Shown here: piece by piece, positions 9,616 to 17,339 of the stretch
Layout: each line of letters starts with the position of its first letter
Numbering within the stretch: the first letter of the stretch is position 1
Assembly (NCBI RefSeq): GCF_028682395.1
Contig: NZ_JANHLC010000004.1
Location: 434,001 to 498,000 of the forward strand
Length of the DNA: 64,000 bases
Direction of reading: 5' to 3'
Source: Pseudomonas putida
GTDB lineage: Bacteria > Pseudomonadota > Gammaproteobacteria > Pseudomonadales > Pseudomonadaceae
Notes under the pieces: generated by a model
Database searches by the model: none
What the model was told of the DNA's origin: nothing
Seen by the model: only the letters and a program-made list of their open reading frames with translations
Translations under genes and position numbers: made by a program

Positions 9616-10209
9616 ATGCTGGTCGTGACACTCGGAGGAAGCCCCAGCCAGCGATCACGCTCCGGGGTATTGCTGGAACGGGCCAGGCACTGGCTGCAGC
9701 AACAAGGCGTGGAAGTGGTGAGCTACCAGGTCCGCGACTTTCCCGCCGAAGACCTGCTCCATGCCCGCTTCGACAGCCCGAAGATCATCGACCTGCTGCA
9801 ACAGGTTGAACAGGCCGATGGCCTGGTCATCGCCACACCGGTGTACAAGGCCTCCTTTGCCGGTGCCTTGAAAACCGTGCTCGACCTGCTGCCCGAACGC
9901 GCCCTGAGCCACAAGGTGGTACTGCCCATGGCCACCGGCGGCAGCATCGCCCACATGCTGGCGGTCGACTACGCGCTCAAGCCGGTGCTGTCGGCGCTCA
10001 AGGCCCAGGAGATGCTCCACGGGATCTTTGCCGAAGACAGCCAGATCGCCTACGGCGAAGGCACCGCCCAGGCCCAACTGGTCCCGGTACTCGAACAACG
10101 CCTCAACGAAGCGCTGGAACAGTTCTACAGCGCCCTGGCCCGCCGGCCCAAGCCGCTGGACCCAACGCTGCTGAACGAACGCCTGCTCAGTGCTCGCTGG
10201 AGCATCTGA
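9616..10209 (+). CDS. ssuE: NAD(P)H-dependent FMN reductase SsuE
   Basis: A 197-residue flavodoxin-fold reductase that supplies FMNH2 to the monooxygenase SsuD. It begins [20 protein letters not shown], the phosphate-binding loop of the family, followed by the [19 protein letters not shown] segment near residues 75-93. First gene of ssuEADCBF; 91 bases separate it from ssuA. The AT-rich leader with the TATTC dyad is the likely sulfate-starvation promoter. Confidence 0.95.
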   Translation: MLVVTLGGSPSQRSRSGVLLERARHWLQQQGVEVVSYQVRDFPAEDLLHARFDSPKIIDLLQQVEQADGLVIATPVYKASFAGALKTVLDLLPERALSHKVVLPMATGGSIAHMLAVDYALKPVLSALKAQEMLHGIFAEDSQIAYGEGTAQAQLVPVLEQRLNEALEQFYSALARRPKPLDPTLLNERLLSARWSI

Positions 10210-10300
10210 GTACCCACTCAACGTTTTCGCTTTACCCACCTTACTCGACCGCTAACGGCCAAGCAGGTGCAACCCGAACCCAAGCAAAAAGGAGAGCGCT

Positions 10301-11281
10301 ATGCGCACTGTCATTTTGCGTCGCGGTCTGGTCGCGCTGTTTGCTGCGGCTGTGTCCTTCGGCGCCATCACCCAAGCCCAGGCCGTCTCGAACCCGCAGA
10401 GCACCCTGCGCATCGGCTATCAGAAATACGGCACCCTGGTACTGCTCAAGGCCAAGGGCTCCCTGGAAAAACGCCTGGCCGCCCAGGGCGTGCAGGTGCA
10501 ATGGACCGAATTCCCCGGCGGTCCGCAGTTGCTCGAAGGGCTGAACGTCGGCTCCGTCGACTTCGGTGTGACCGGCGAAACACCACCGGTGTTTGCCCAG
10601 GCCGCCGGCGCCGACCTGCTCTACGTGGCCTATGAACCACCGGCACCGACCAGCGAAGCGATCCTGGTGCCCAAGGACTCGCCGATCAAGTCGGTCCAGG
10701 ACCTCAAGGGCAAGAAAGTCGTCCTCAACAAGGGCTCCAACGTGCACTACCTGTTGGTGCGCGCTCTGGAAGACGCGGGCCTGAAATACAGCGACATCCA
10801 AACCATCTTCCTGCCTCCGGCCGATGCCCGCGCCGCCTTCGAACGCGGTAGCGTCGATGCCTGGGTGATCTGGGACCCCTACCAGGCCGCCGCCGAACAG
10901 CAACTGCAAGCCCGCACCCTGCGTGATGGCAGCGGTATCGTCGACAACCACCAGTTCTACCTGGCGACCAAACCTTATACCCAGCAGCACCCCGAGGTGG
11001 TCAAGGCACTGATCGAGGAGGTGCGCGCGGTCGGCGAATGGTCCAAGGCCAACCCGCAGGAAGTCACTACCCAAGTGGCCCCGCTGCTCGGCCTGCCGAC
11101 CGATATCACCCTGACCTCGGTCAAGCGCCAGGGCTACGGCGCGCACTTCCTGACCCCGGAAGTGGTGAGCGCCCAGCAGAAAATCGCCGACACCTTCTAC
11201 CAGCTCAAGCTGATCCCCAAGCCGTTGAGCATCAAGGACGTGATCTGGACACCGCCGGCTGCTGTGGCCAAAGCCCCGTAA
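10301..11281 (+). CDS. ssuA: Aliphatic sulfonate ABC transporter binding protein SsuA
   Basis: A 326-residue periplasmic binding protein. The signal peptide runs over about the first 27 residues (RRGLVALFAAAVSFGAIT, cleavage near AQA). The mature part starts with the SsuA-type LRIGYQKYGTLVLLKAKG. Later marks such as DFGVTGETPPVFAQAAG and WVIWDPYQAAAEQQ are typical of alkanesulfonate receptors. AAGGAGAG precedes the ATG. It delivers sulfonates to SsuC/SsuB; ssuD follows after 31 bases. Confidence 0.95.
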   Translation: MRTVILRRGLVALFAAAVSFGAITQAQAVSNPQSTLRIGYQKYGTLVLLKAKGSLEKRLAAQGVQVQWTEFPGGPQLLEGLNVGSVDFGVTGETPPVFAQAAGADLLYVAYEPPAPTSEAILVPKDSPIKSVQDLKGKKVVLNKGSNVHYLLVRALEDAGLKYSDIQTIFLPPADARAAFERGSVDAWVIWDPYQAAAEQQLQARTLRDGSGIVDNHQFYLATKPYTQQHPEVVKALIEEVRAVGEWSKANPQEVTTQVAPLLGLPTDITLTSVKRQGYGAHFLTPEVVSAQQKIADTFYQLKLIPKPLSIKDVIWTPPAAVAKAP

Positions 11282-11312
11282 TTTCGCGCTGCATTGCTGA
11301 GGAGACAACTCC

Positions 11313-12461
11313 ATGAGTCTGAACATTTTCTGGTTTCTACCCACCCACGGCGACGGCCATTACCTTGGCACCGCCGAAGGCGCCCGCGCCGTCGATCACG
11401 GTTATCTGCAGCAAGTGGCCCAGGCCGCCGACCGCCTCGGTTTCGGCGGTGTATTGATCCCCACCGGCCGCTCCTGCGAGGACTCCTGGCTGGTCGCCGC
11501 CTCGCTGATCCCCGTGACCCAACGCCTGAAGTTCCTGGTTGCCCTGCGTCCCGGGATCATTTCCCCGACCGTGGCGGCACGCCAGGCAGCCACCCTCGAT
11601 CGTCTCTCCGGCGGCCGGGCCCTGTTCAATCTGGTGACCGGTGGCGACCCCGAGGAACTGGCCGGCGATGGCCTGTTCCTCAACCATGAGGAGCGCTACC
11701 AAGCCTCGGTGGAATTCACCCGCATCTGGCGTCGCGTGCTGGAAGGCGAAACCGTCGACTACGACGGCGAACATATCAGCGTCAAAGGCGCCAAGCTGCT
11801 CTATCCACCCCTGCAGCAACCGCGCCCGCCCCTGTACTTTGGCGGCTCCTCGGAAGCGGCCCAGGACCTCGCAGCCGAACAGGTCGAGATGGTCCTGACC
11901 TGGGGCGAACCACCGGCCGCCGTCGCCGAGAAAATCGAACAGGTACGGGCCAAGGCCGCCAAGCTGGGGCGCACCGTACGTTTCGGCATTCGCCTGCACG
12001 TGATCGTCCGCGAAACCACCGCCGAGGCCTGGCAGGCCGCCGAGAAACTGATCTCCCATCTGGACGACGAGACCATCGCCCGGGCCCAGGCTTCGCTATC
12101 GCGCTTCGACTCCGTTGGCCAACAGCGCATGGCCGCCCTGCACGGCGGCAGCCGCGCCAACCTGGAAGTCAGCCCCAACCTGTGGGCCGGTGTCGGCCTG
12201 GTACGGGGTGGGGCAGGCACCGCGCTGGTCGGCGACGGCCCAACGGTGGCGGCACGGGTCAAGGAGTACGCAGACCTGGGTATCGACACCTTTATCTTCT
12301 CCGGTTACCCCCATCTGGAAGAGTCATATCGCGTGGCCGAACTGCTGTTTCCGCACCTGGACGTCGAGCGGCCGGAGTTACCGAAAAACACCGGTTATGT
12401 CAGCCCGTTTGGCGAAATGGTGGCCAACGACATTCTGCCCAAAGCCGCCTCCCAGAGCTGA
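11313..12461 (+). CDS. ssuD: FMNH2-dependent alkanesulfonate monooxygenase SsuD
   Basis: A 382-residue luciferase-fold (LLM) monooxygenase that cleaves C1-substituted alkanesulfonates to aldehyde and sulfite with FMNH2 and oxygen. The N-terminus [18 protein letters not shown] and the active-site segment TGRSCEDSW, with the conserved cysteine at residue 55, match SsuD. FMN is supplied by SsuE from the same operon. ssuC starts nine bases after the stop. Confidence 0.96.
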   Translation: MSLNIFWFLPTHGDGHYLGTAEGARAVDHGYLQQVAQAADRLGFGGVLIPTGRSCEDSWLVAASLIPVTQRLKFLVALRPGIISPTVAARQAATLDRLSGGRALFNLVTGGDPEELAGDGLFLNHEERYQASVEFTRIWRRVLEGETVDYDGEHISVKGAKLLYPPLQQPRPPLYFGGSSEAAQDLAAEQVEMVLTWGEPPAAVAEKIEQVRAKAAKLGRTVRFGIRLHVIVRETTAEAWQAAEKLISHLDDETIARAQASLSRFDSVGQQRMAALHGGSRANLEVSPNLWAGVGLVRGGAGTALVGDGPTVAARVKEYADLGIDTFIFSGYPHLEESYRVAELLFPHLDVERPELPKNTGYVSPFGEMVANDILPKAASQS

Positions 12462-12470
12462 GACACGACC

Positions 12471-13262
12471 ATGACGAGCCTGAGCAAACTCAGCCATAAA
12501 CTCGCGCCCTGGGCCTTGCCCCTCTTGTTGCTGGCGACCTGGCAACTGGCGGTTTCCGCCGGCTGGCTGTCGACCCGTATCCTGCCGGCACCGAGTGCCG
12601 TCATTGCCGCCGGCGTCGAGTTGGTGCGCAGCGGTGAAATCTGGAAACACCTGGCGATCAGCGGCTGGCGCGCCGGGATCGGCTTCCTGATCGGCGGCGG
12701 CATCGGCCTGGCCCTGGGCTTTATCACCGGCCTGTCGAAGTGGGGCGAACGCCTGCTCGACAGCTCGGTGCAGATGATCCGCAACGTGCCGCACCTGGCG
12801 CTGATCCCGTTGGTGATCCTGTGGTTTGGTATCGACGAGTCGGCGAAGATTTTCCTGGTGGCCCTGGGCACCCTGTTCCCGATCTACCTCAATACCTACC
12901 ACGGCATCCGCAACGTCGATCCGGCGTTGGTGGAGATGGCCCGCAGCTATGGCCTCAGCGGCTTCAGCCTGTTTCGCCAGGTGATCCTGCCGGGCGCCCT
13001 CCCCTCGATTCTGGTTGGCGTGCGCTTCGCCCTCGGCTTTATGTGGCTGACCCTGATCGTCGCGGAAACCATTTCGGCCAGCTCCGGCATCGGCTACCTG
13101 GCGATGAACGCCCGTGAATTCCTGCAAACCGATATCGTCGTCCTGGCCATCGTGCTCTACGCCGTACTCGGCAAACTGGCCGATGTCGCCGCACGGGCCC
13201 TGGAACGGGTTTGGCTGCGCTGGCACCCGGCCTATCAAACAGCCAAAGGCGGTGGCGCATGA
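12471..13262 (+). CDS. ssuC: Aliphatic sulfonate ABC transporter permease SsuC
   Basis: A 263-residue inner-membrane permease with six or so hydrophobic segments. The first helix is near residues 13-32 ([20 protein letters not shown]). The coupling-loop region [19 protein letters not shown] lies near residue 163. Family and length match SsuC. The stop codon overlaps the ssuB start (ATGA), so the pair is translationally coupled. Confidence 0.95.
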   Translation: MTSLSKLSHKLAPWALPLLLLATWQLAVSAGWLSTRILPAPSAVIAAGVELVRSGEIWKHLAISGWRAGIGFLIGGGIGLALGFITGLSKWGERLLDSSVQMIRNVPHLALIPLVILWFGIDESAKIFLVALGTLFPIYLNTYHGIRNVDPALVEMARSYGLSGFSLFRQVILPGALPSILVGVRFALGFMWLTLIVAETISASSGIGYLAMNAREFLQTDIVVLAIVLYAVLGKLADVAARALERVWLRWHPAYQTAKGGGA

Positions 13263-14065
13263 CAGCTCAACAACCCCCACGCCTGCTACGCGGCCTGCCG
13301 CTGGCGGTGCGCAAACTGCAAAAGACTTTCGGCGAACGCCAGGTGCTGCGCGATATCGACCTGCATATCCCGGCCGGGCAATTTGTTGCCGTGGTCGGGC
13401 GCAGCGGTTGCGGCAAAAGCACCCTGTTGCGCCTGCTGGCCGGCCTCGATCAACCCACGGCCGGCGAGCTGTTGGCCGGCTCCGCCCCCTTGGGCCTGGC
13501 CCTGAACGACACCCGCCTGATGTTCCAGGAAGCGCGTTTGCTGCCTTGGAAAAAAGTCATCGACAACGTCGGGCTCGGGCTCTCGGGCAACTGGCGGCCA
13601 CAGGCCCTGCAAGCATTGGACGCGGTAGGCCTGGCCGACCGAGCCGATGAGTGGCCGGCCGCCTTGTCCGGTGGCCAGAAACAGCGCGTGGCCCTGGCCC
13701 GCGCCCTGATTCACCAGCCGCGCCTGCTGCTGCTCGACGAACCGCTGGGCGCGCTGGATGCCCTGACGCGGATTGAAATGCAGCAACTGATCGAACGGCT
13801 CTGGCAGCAACACGGCTTCACCGTATTGCTGGTAACCCACGATGTCAGCGAAGCCGTGGCCATTGCCGATCGGGTCATCCTGATCGAGGAAGGCCAGGTC
13901 GGTCTCGACCTCACCGTCGACCTGCCGCGCCCACGTGCACGCGGCTCGCACCGTCTCGCGGCACTGGAGACCGAAGTCCTCAACCGCGTCCTGGCACTGC
14001 CCGGCTCGCCGCCGGAACCGGAACCCGTGTCCCCTCTCCCGACGCAATTGCGTTGGGCCCAGTAA
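13259..14065 (+). CDS. ssuB: Aliphatic sulfonate ABC transporter ATP-binding protein SsuB
   Basis: A 268-residue ABC ATPase with Walker [10 protein letters not shown] (47-55), signature LSGGQ (136-140), Walker B LLLLDEP (157-163) and the switch histidine in LVTHD. The start at 13259 overlaps the ssuC stop by four bases; a frame starting at 13211 would add 16 residues inside ssuC and is less likely. A proline-rich tail of about 30 residues follows the core. It energises sulfonate uptake with SsuA and SsuC. Confidence 0.95.
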   Translation: MTAQQPPRLLRGLPLAVRKLQKTFGERQVLRDIDLHIPAGQFVAVVGRSGCGKSTLLRLLAGLDQPTAGELLAGSAPLGLALNDTRLMFQEARLLPWKKVIDNVGLGLSGNWRPQALQALDAVGLADRADEWPAALSGGQKQRVALARALIHQPRLLLLDEPLGALDALTRIEMQQLIERLWQQHGFTVLLVTHDVSEAVAIADRVILIEEGQVGLDLTVDLPRPRARGSHRLAALETEVLNRVLALPGSPPEPEPVSPLPTQLRWAQ

Positions 14066-14105
14066 CCCAAAGCCTACCCCTTACCCAACGACAGGAATCA
14101 ATGCC

Positions 14106-14321
14106 ATGACCATCAAAGCCATCAACGTTCGCAACCAGTTCAAAGGCACCATCAAGGAAATCGTCGAAGGCGACGTGCTGTCGGAAATCGACGTGCAAAC
14201 GGCCTCCGGCATCGTCACCTCGGTGATCACCACCCGTTCGGTCAAGGAACTGGAACTGGTGATCGGTAGCGAAGTGATCGCCTTTGTAAAATCCACCGAG
14301 GTCTCGATCGCCAAGTTGTAA
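14106..14321 (+). CDS. ssuF: Molbindin-like TOBE-domain protein SsuF
   Basis: A 71-residue single-domain protein of the molybdopterin-binding TOBE type, starting MTIKAINVRNQFKGTIKEIV and ending VIAFVKSTEVSIAKL. SsuF closes the ssuEADCBF operon in Pseudomonas putida and was reported as needed for organosulfur use there, although its mechanism is unclear. An ACAGGAATC ribosome site lies upstream of the ATG at 14106. A strong terminator follows. It may bind molybdate or another oxyanion, but that is inference from the fold. Confidence 0.9.
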   Translation: MTIKAINVRNQFKGTIKEIVEGDVLSEIDVQTASGIVTSVITTRSVKELELVIGSEVIAFVKSTEVSIAKL

Positions 14322-14338
14322 GCGATGCGTCACACACA

Positions 14339-14368
14339 ACCCCGGGGGCGATGTCCTTCGGGGTTTTT
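14339..14368 (+). terminator. Rho-independent terminator of the ssu operon
   Basis: Stem ACCCCG / CGGGGT with a 14-base loop followed by five T residues, 17 bases after the ssuF stop. Confidence 0.8.
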
Positions 14369-14540
14369 CGCTTTTGGGGCCAAGAACAGACGTTGTCTTA
14401 TCGGATGAGATGGTTTCATTTGTCCGAAACCTCTCCCAACCCGCTGTTCGCTGGCACCACCTACAACACCCGCCTAGGCTTTGCCGTCATCACCGCCGCT
14501 TGAAAGCGGCCACTTTCCACGGGGCCTGCATCGCTTGAAC

Positions 14541-14558
14541 GTATCTCAACTGAGATAC
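14541..14558. promoter_or_regulatory. Probable operator of the toxin-antitoxin operon
   Basis: GTATCTCA-AC-TGAGATAC is a perfect 8-bp dyad with a 2-base centre, 43 bases before the antitoxin ATG. RelB/DinJ ribbon-helix-helix antitoxins repress their own operons at short palindromes in this position, so this is the likely autoregulatory site. Confidence 0.75.
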
Positions 14559-14601
14559 ACCGTTCAGCCCATCGATCATTCCATCGGCAGGAGCACTTAC
14601 C

Positions 14602-14901
14602 ATGACGGCCCAGACCTCGATGACTCACGTCCGCCTCGATACCCAGCTCAAGACCCAGGCCAGCGAAACCCTCGCCGCCGTTGGCATGACCCTCTCCGAT
14701 GCCGTGCGCATCCTGCTGACCCGCGTGGTCAGCGAAGGCGCACTGCCACCCGGCCTGACCTGCGATCCGCAGACCTACGACGCCTGGTTCCGGACCAAGG
14801 TAAGGGAAGCCCTGGCTGATCCACGCCCCGCCATCGACCACGACCCGTTGATGGATGAGGTCCAGGCGCTGATCGATAAAAAGCACCATGCTCGCGGTTG
14901 A
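14602..14901 (+). CDS. RelB/DinJ family antitoxin
   Basis: A 99-residue antitoxin. The N-terminal ribbon-helix-helix is visible: VRLDTQLKTQASETLAAVG, then MTLSDAVRILLTRVV. The C-terminal part (DHDPLMDEVQALIDKKH) is charged and helical, the region that usually wraps the toxin. CGGCAGGAGC precedes the ATG. The gene overlaps the toxin gene by 14 bases and lies behind a perfect palindrome, as expected for an autoregulated type II module. Confidence 0.88.
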   Translation: MTAQTSMTHVRLDTQLKTQASETLAAVGMTLSDAVRILLTRVVSEGALPPGLTCDPQTYDAWFRTKVREALADPRPAIDHDPLMDEVQALIDKKHHARG

Positions 14902-15169
14902 GTGGAATCAGCAGGCCCGAGTCGACCTGTTGGCGATCATTGAGCCTATCGCCAGCAGCCACCCTGGCGCCGCGCAACGCTTCAAAGTCGAGATACAGGC
15001 AAAAACCGCGCGCGTGGCACGCCATCCACGATTGCATCGCGTGGGACGAGTCGAAGGCACACGTGAGCTGGTCGTGCGACCCAGCTATGTACTGGTGTAC
15101 ATAGAGCAACCCGGATCCATTTGCATACTGCGGCTCCTGCATACCGCTCGGCAGTGGCCCGCCCTGTAA
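14888..15169 (+). CDS. RelE/ParE superfamily toxin
   Basis: A 93-residue protein beginning MLAVEWNQQARVDLLAIIEP, with the family core GRVEGTRELVVRPSYVLVYI and a terminal LRLLHTARQWP that carries the His/Arg typical of the fold. It overlaps the antitoxin frame by 14 bases. Sequence does not decide between a ribosome-dependent mRNA nuclease (RelE) and a gyrase inhibitor (ParE); the preserved C-terminal basic residues leave both possible. Likely accessory, as it sits between unrelated conserved genes. Confidence 0.87.
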   Translation: MLAVEWNQQARVDLLAIIEPIASSHPGAAQRFKVEIQAKTARVARHPRLHRVGRVEGTRELVVRPSYVLVYIEQPGSICILRLLHTARQWPAL

Positions 15170-15211
15170 ACCCAGCAGCACGCCCGCTCAAGGCTTCGCT
15201 GGCGCCCCCTC

Positions 15212-15835
15212 TCACTTGCGCCAGACACTCGCCAGCCAGGGCTGCTGCTCGCGCGGCAGGCCAGCGGGCCGGAAGTAATGTTCCAGTTCGACAAACCCCG
15301 CAGCAATCAGTAGCGCCTGCCACGCAGTCAAATCGTGGTAGGCCCCGTAACGCTCGCCATTCCAACCTTCCTGGTTATCGCCCCGTGGATTGGAGCTGAA
15401 CAGCACACCCCCCGGTTTGAGCGTTGCCCATAACTGGCGCAGGACCCTGGGCAATTCCTGGCTCGGCACATGGAACAGCACGGCATTGGCAAAGATGCCG
15501 TCAAAGCGTTCGGATGGCAGGTCGAGTTCAAGAAAATTCTGCTGCCAGACTTCACAACCGCTGTCATCACGGGCCATCTGGGCGAAGCGCGGTGTGCCAT
15601 CCAGGCCGATCGCACAATGCCCCAGCTCGGTAAACCGGCGCAGGTCACGGCCCGGCCCGCAGCCGAAATCCAGAATGGCAAAGGGTGCTTCACCACGGAT
15701 ATGGCGCAACAGCGCGGCAATATTCTGGCTGACATCATGGTCGCGCGTGCCTTCGCGAAACCCCTCGGCGCTCTGCTCGTAATGGCCCAGGGTCGTGCGG
15801 GTAATCTGCTCAAGATCGGGGGCGGCGAGTTTCAT
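15212..15835 (-). CDS. Class I SAM-dependent methyltransferase
   Basis: A 207-residue Methyltransf_11/25-type protein. SAM-binding motif I is LDFGCGPGRDL near residue 53; the acidic post-I residue follows in AIGLDGTP; post-motif ANAVLFHVPSQELP matches the family. The start MKLAAPDLEQITRTT (ATG complement 15833-15835) was chosen; an upstream frame to 15895 lacks a ribosome site. The substrate is unknown. It is convergent with the toxin gene. Confidence 0.85.
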   Translation of the reverse strand: MKLAAPDLEQITRTTLGHYEQSAEGFREGTRDHDVSQNIAALLRHIRGEAPFAILDFGCGPGRDLRRFTELGHCAIGLDGTPRFAQMARDDSGCEVWQQNFLELDLPSERFDGIFANAVLFHVPSQELPRVLRQLWATLKPGGVLFSSNPRGDNQEGWNGERYGAYHDLTAWQALLIAAGFVELEHYFRPAGLPREQQPWLASVWRK

Positions 15836-16030
15836 AAGCGCGTGGCCTCGGCAAGAAAGAAAAACCGCCACTATACCGGCTCCGCTCCCGCGCATTGGCG
15901 GGCATCGCTTATGCCAGAAAGTGCTACGGCACGTAGAAAGCGTTCTAGAACGCTATCACCACACATCCCGTAAAGTATCCCCATTCAGGGCGGTCGGGCA
16001 GTTCCACCGCTAGCGTCGGGAGACATAAAC

Positions 16031-16957
16031 GTGAGCGAAGGTTCGGGCCATTGGCAGCTACAGAGTATTGTCAGCCAGTTGCGTGACGCGCGGGATCAAT
16101 GGCGCGCCCAGAACGGCCGGGCCGGCGGCGAACAGGGAGGACGGGAGCTGCCTTCGCGCCAGGCCATGGCGCAGATCCTCGAAGCCCTCTGCGGCGCCCT
16201 GTTCCCCATGCGCCTGGGCCCGGTGGACCTGCGGGAGGAAAGCGAGGACTTCTACGTGGGTCACACCCTGGACACCACCCTCAATGCCCTGCTGGTCCAG
16301 GCGCGGCTGGAACTACGCTATGTCGCCCGCCAACGCGGCGAGCCGGAGCAACCCGTCGATGCTCGGGCCATTTTGCTGATCCAGGATTTCGCCAAGGCGC
16401 TGCCCGGCCTGCGCAGCCTGTTGGACAGCGACGTGTTGGCGGCCTACCACGGCGATCCGGCCGCGCGCAGCGTCGATGAAGTGCTGCTGTGCTATCCGGG
16501 GATTCTGGCGGTGATTCACCATCGCCTGGCCCACCACCTGTATCGCGCCGGCCTGCCCTTGCTCGCGCGGATCAGCGCGGAGATTGCCCATTCGGCCACC
16601 GGCATCGATATCCACCCAGGCGCGCAGATCGGCGCGAGTTTCTTTATCGACCACGGAACCGGCGTGGTCATCGGCGAGACGGCGATCCTCGGTGAGCGGG
16701 TGCGGATCTACCAGGCCGTCACCCTGGGGGCCAAGCGCTTCCCGGCTGACGAGTCGGGGCAGTTGCAAAAGGGCCAGCCGCGCCACCCGATTGTCGAAGA
16801 CGATGTGGTGATCTATGCCGGCGCGACCATTCTGGGGCGCATCACCATTGGCAAGGGTTCGACCATTGGCGGCAATGTCTGGCTGACCCGCAGCGTAGCG
16901 GCGGGTAGCAACCTGACCCAGGCCAACCTGCAGCACGATGACGGCACCCAGAAATAA
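16031..16957 (+). CDS. Serine O-acetyltransferase (EpsC/CysE type)
   Basis: A 308-residue acetyltransferase making O-acetylserine, the carbon acceptor for sulfide in cysteine synthesis. The C-terminal left-handed beta-helix is clear: SATGIDIHPGAQIGASFFID, then HGTGVVIGETAILGERVRIY and GATILGRITIGKGSTIGGN. The catalytic His/Asp segment is IDHGTG. A GTG start at 16031 follows GGGAGA. The N-terminal domain of about 150 residues is longer than in the smaller CysE, as in the EpsC form often present as a second Pseudomonas enzyme. A place amid sulfur-scavenging operons fits a role in matching acceptor supply to scavenged sulfur. Confidence 0.9.
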   Translation: MSEGSGHWQLQSIVSQLRDARDQWRAQNGRAGGEQGGRELPSRQAMAQILEALCGALFPMRLGPVDLREESEDFYVGHTLDTTLNALLVQARLELRYVARQRGEPEQPVDARAILLIQDFAKALPGLRSLLDSDVLAAYHGDPAARSVDEVLLCYPGILAVIHHRLAHHLYRAGLPLLARISAEIAHSATGIDIHPGAQIGASFFIDHGTGVVIGETAILGERVRIYQAVTLGAKRFPADESGQLQKGQPRHPIVEDDVVIYAGATILGRITIGKGSTIGGNVWLTRSVAAGSNLTQANLQHDDGTQK

Positions 16958-17339
16958 CCACAGCCTGGAGCCGTTGCTGCCTGACGGACGGACGCGCAGC
17001 ATTGGTAAAGCACCAGAGGGCAATGTTCCAGGCACCACCATCATGCGCTGCGCACTCGGCCACAGGGCCGCGCGCCGCCATTGAAGCCACTCGCTATAGC
17101 CGCCACAGGCCGTCGTTTGCACACGCAAGAGCGCGCTGCATCCAGCATCTGGCCGCACCTGAGCTAGCGTACAAGCAAGACCGCCAGGCCCTGCGATTAG
17201 TCCTCACGGCCTTTTCATGTTTAACTTGAACACTCGTTCAAGTTAAACCGGCAGTTCGCTGCCCGCTCACAACAGGAGGCTTGCCTTTGCTGAGTCCGAC
17301 ACCTTCAGCCACCTTCCATCCTGATGAGGCGCACCCGAT
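16958..17339. other. Intergenic region before betT
   Basis: These 382 bases show no supported gene. The main feature is the perfect 13-bp dyad at 17219-17248. Short GC-rich frames on both strands look like chance open frames. Confidence 0.7.
17219..17248. promoter_or_regulatory. Perfect 13-bp dyad, possible BetI-type operator of betT
   Basis: GTTTAACTTGAAC-ACTC-GTTCAAGTTAAAC, two perfect 13-base arms around a 4-base centre, about 90 bases before the betT ATG. The TTGAAC...GTTCAA core resembles sites bound by BetI, the TetR-family repressor of choline genes. No T-tract follows, so an operator is more likely than a terminator. No betI gene is in the window. Confidence 0.6.
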
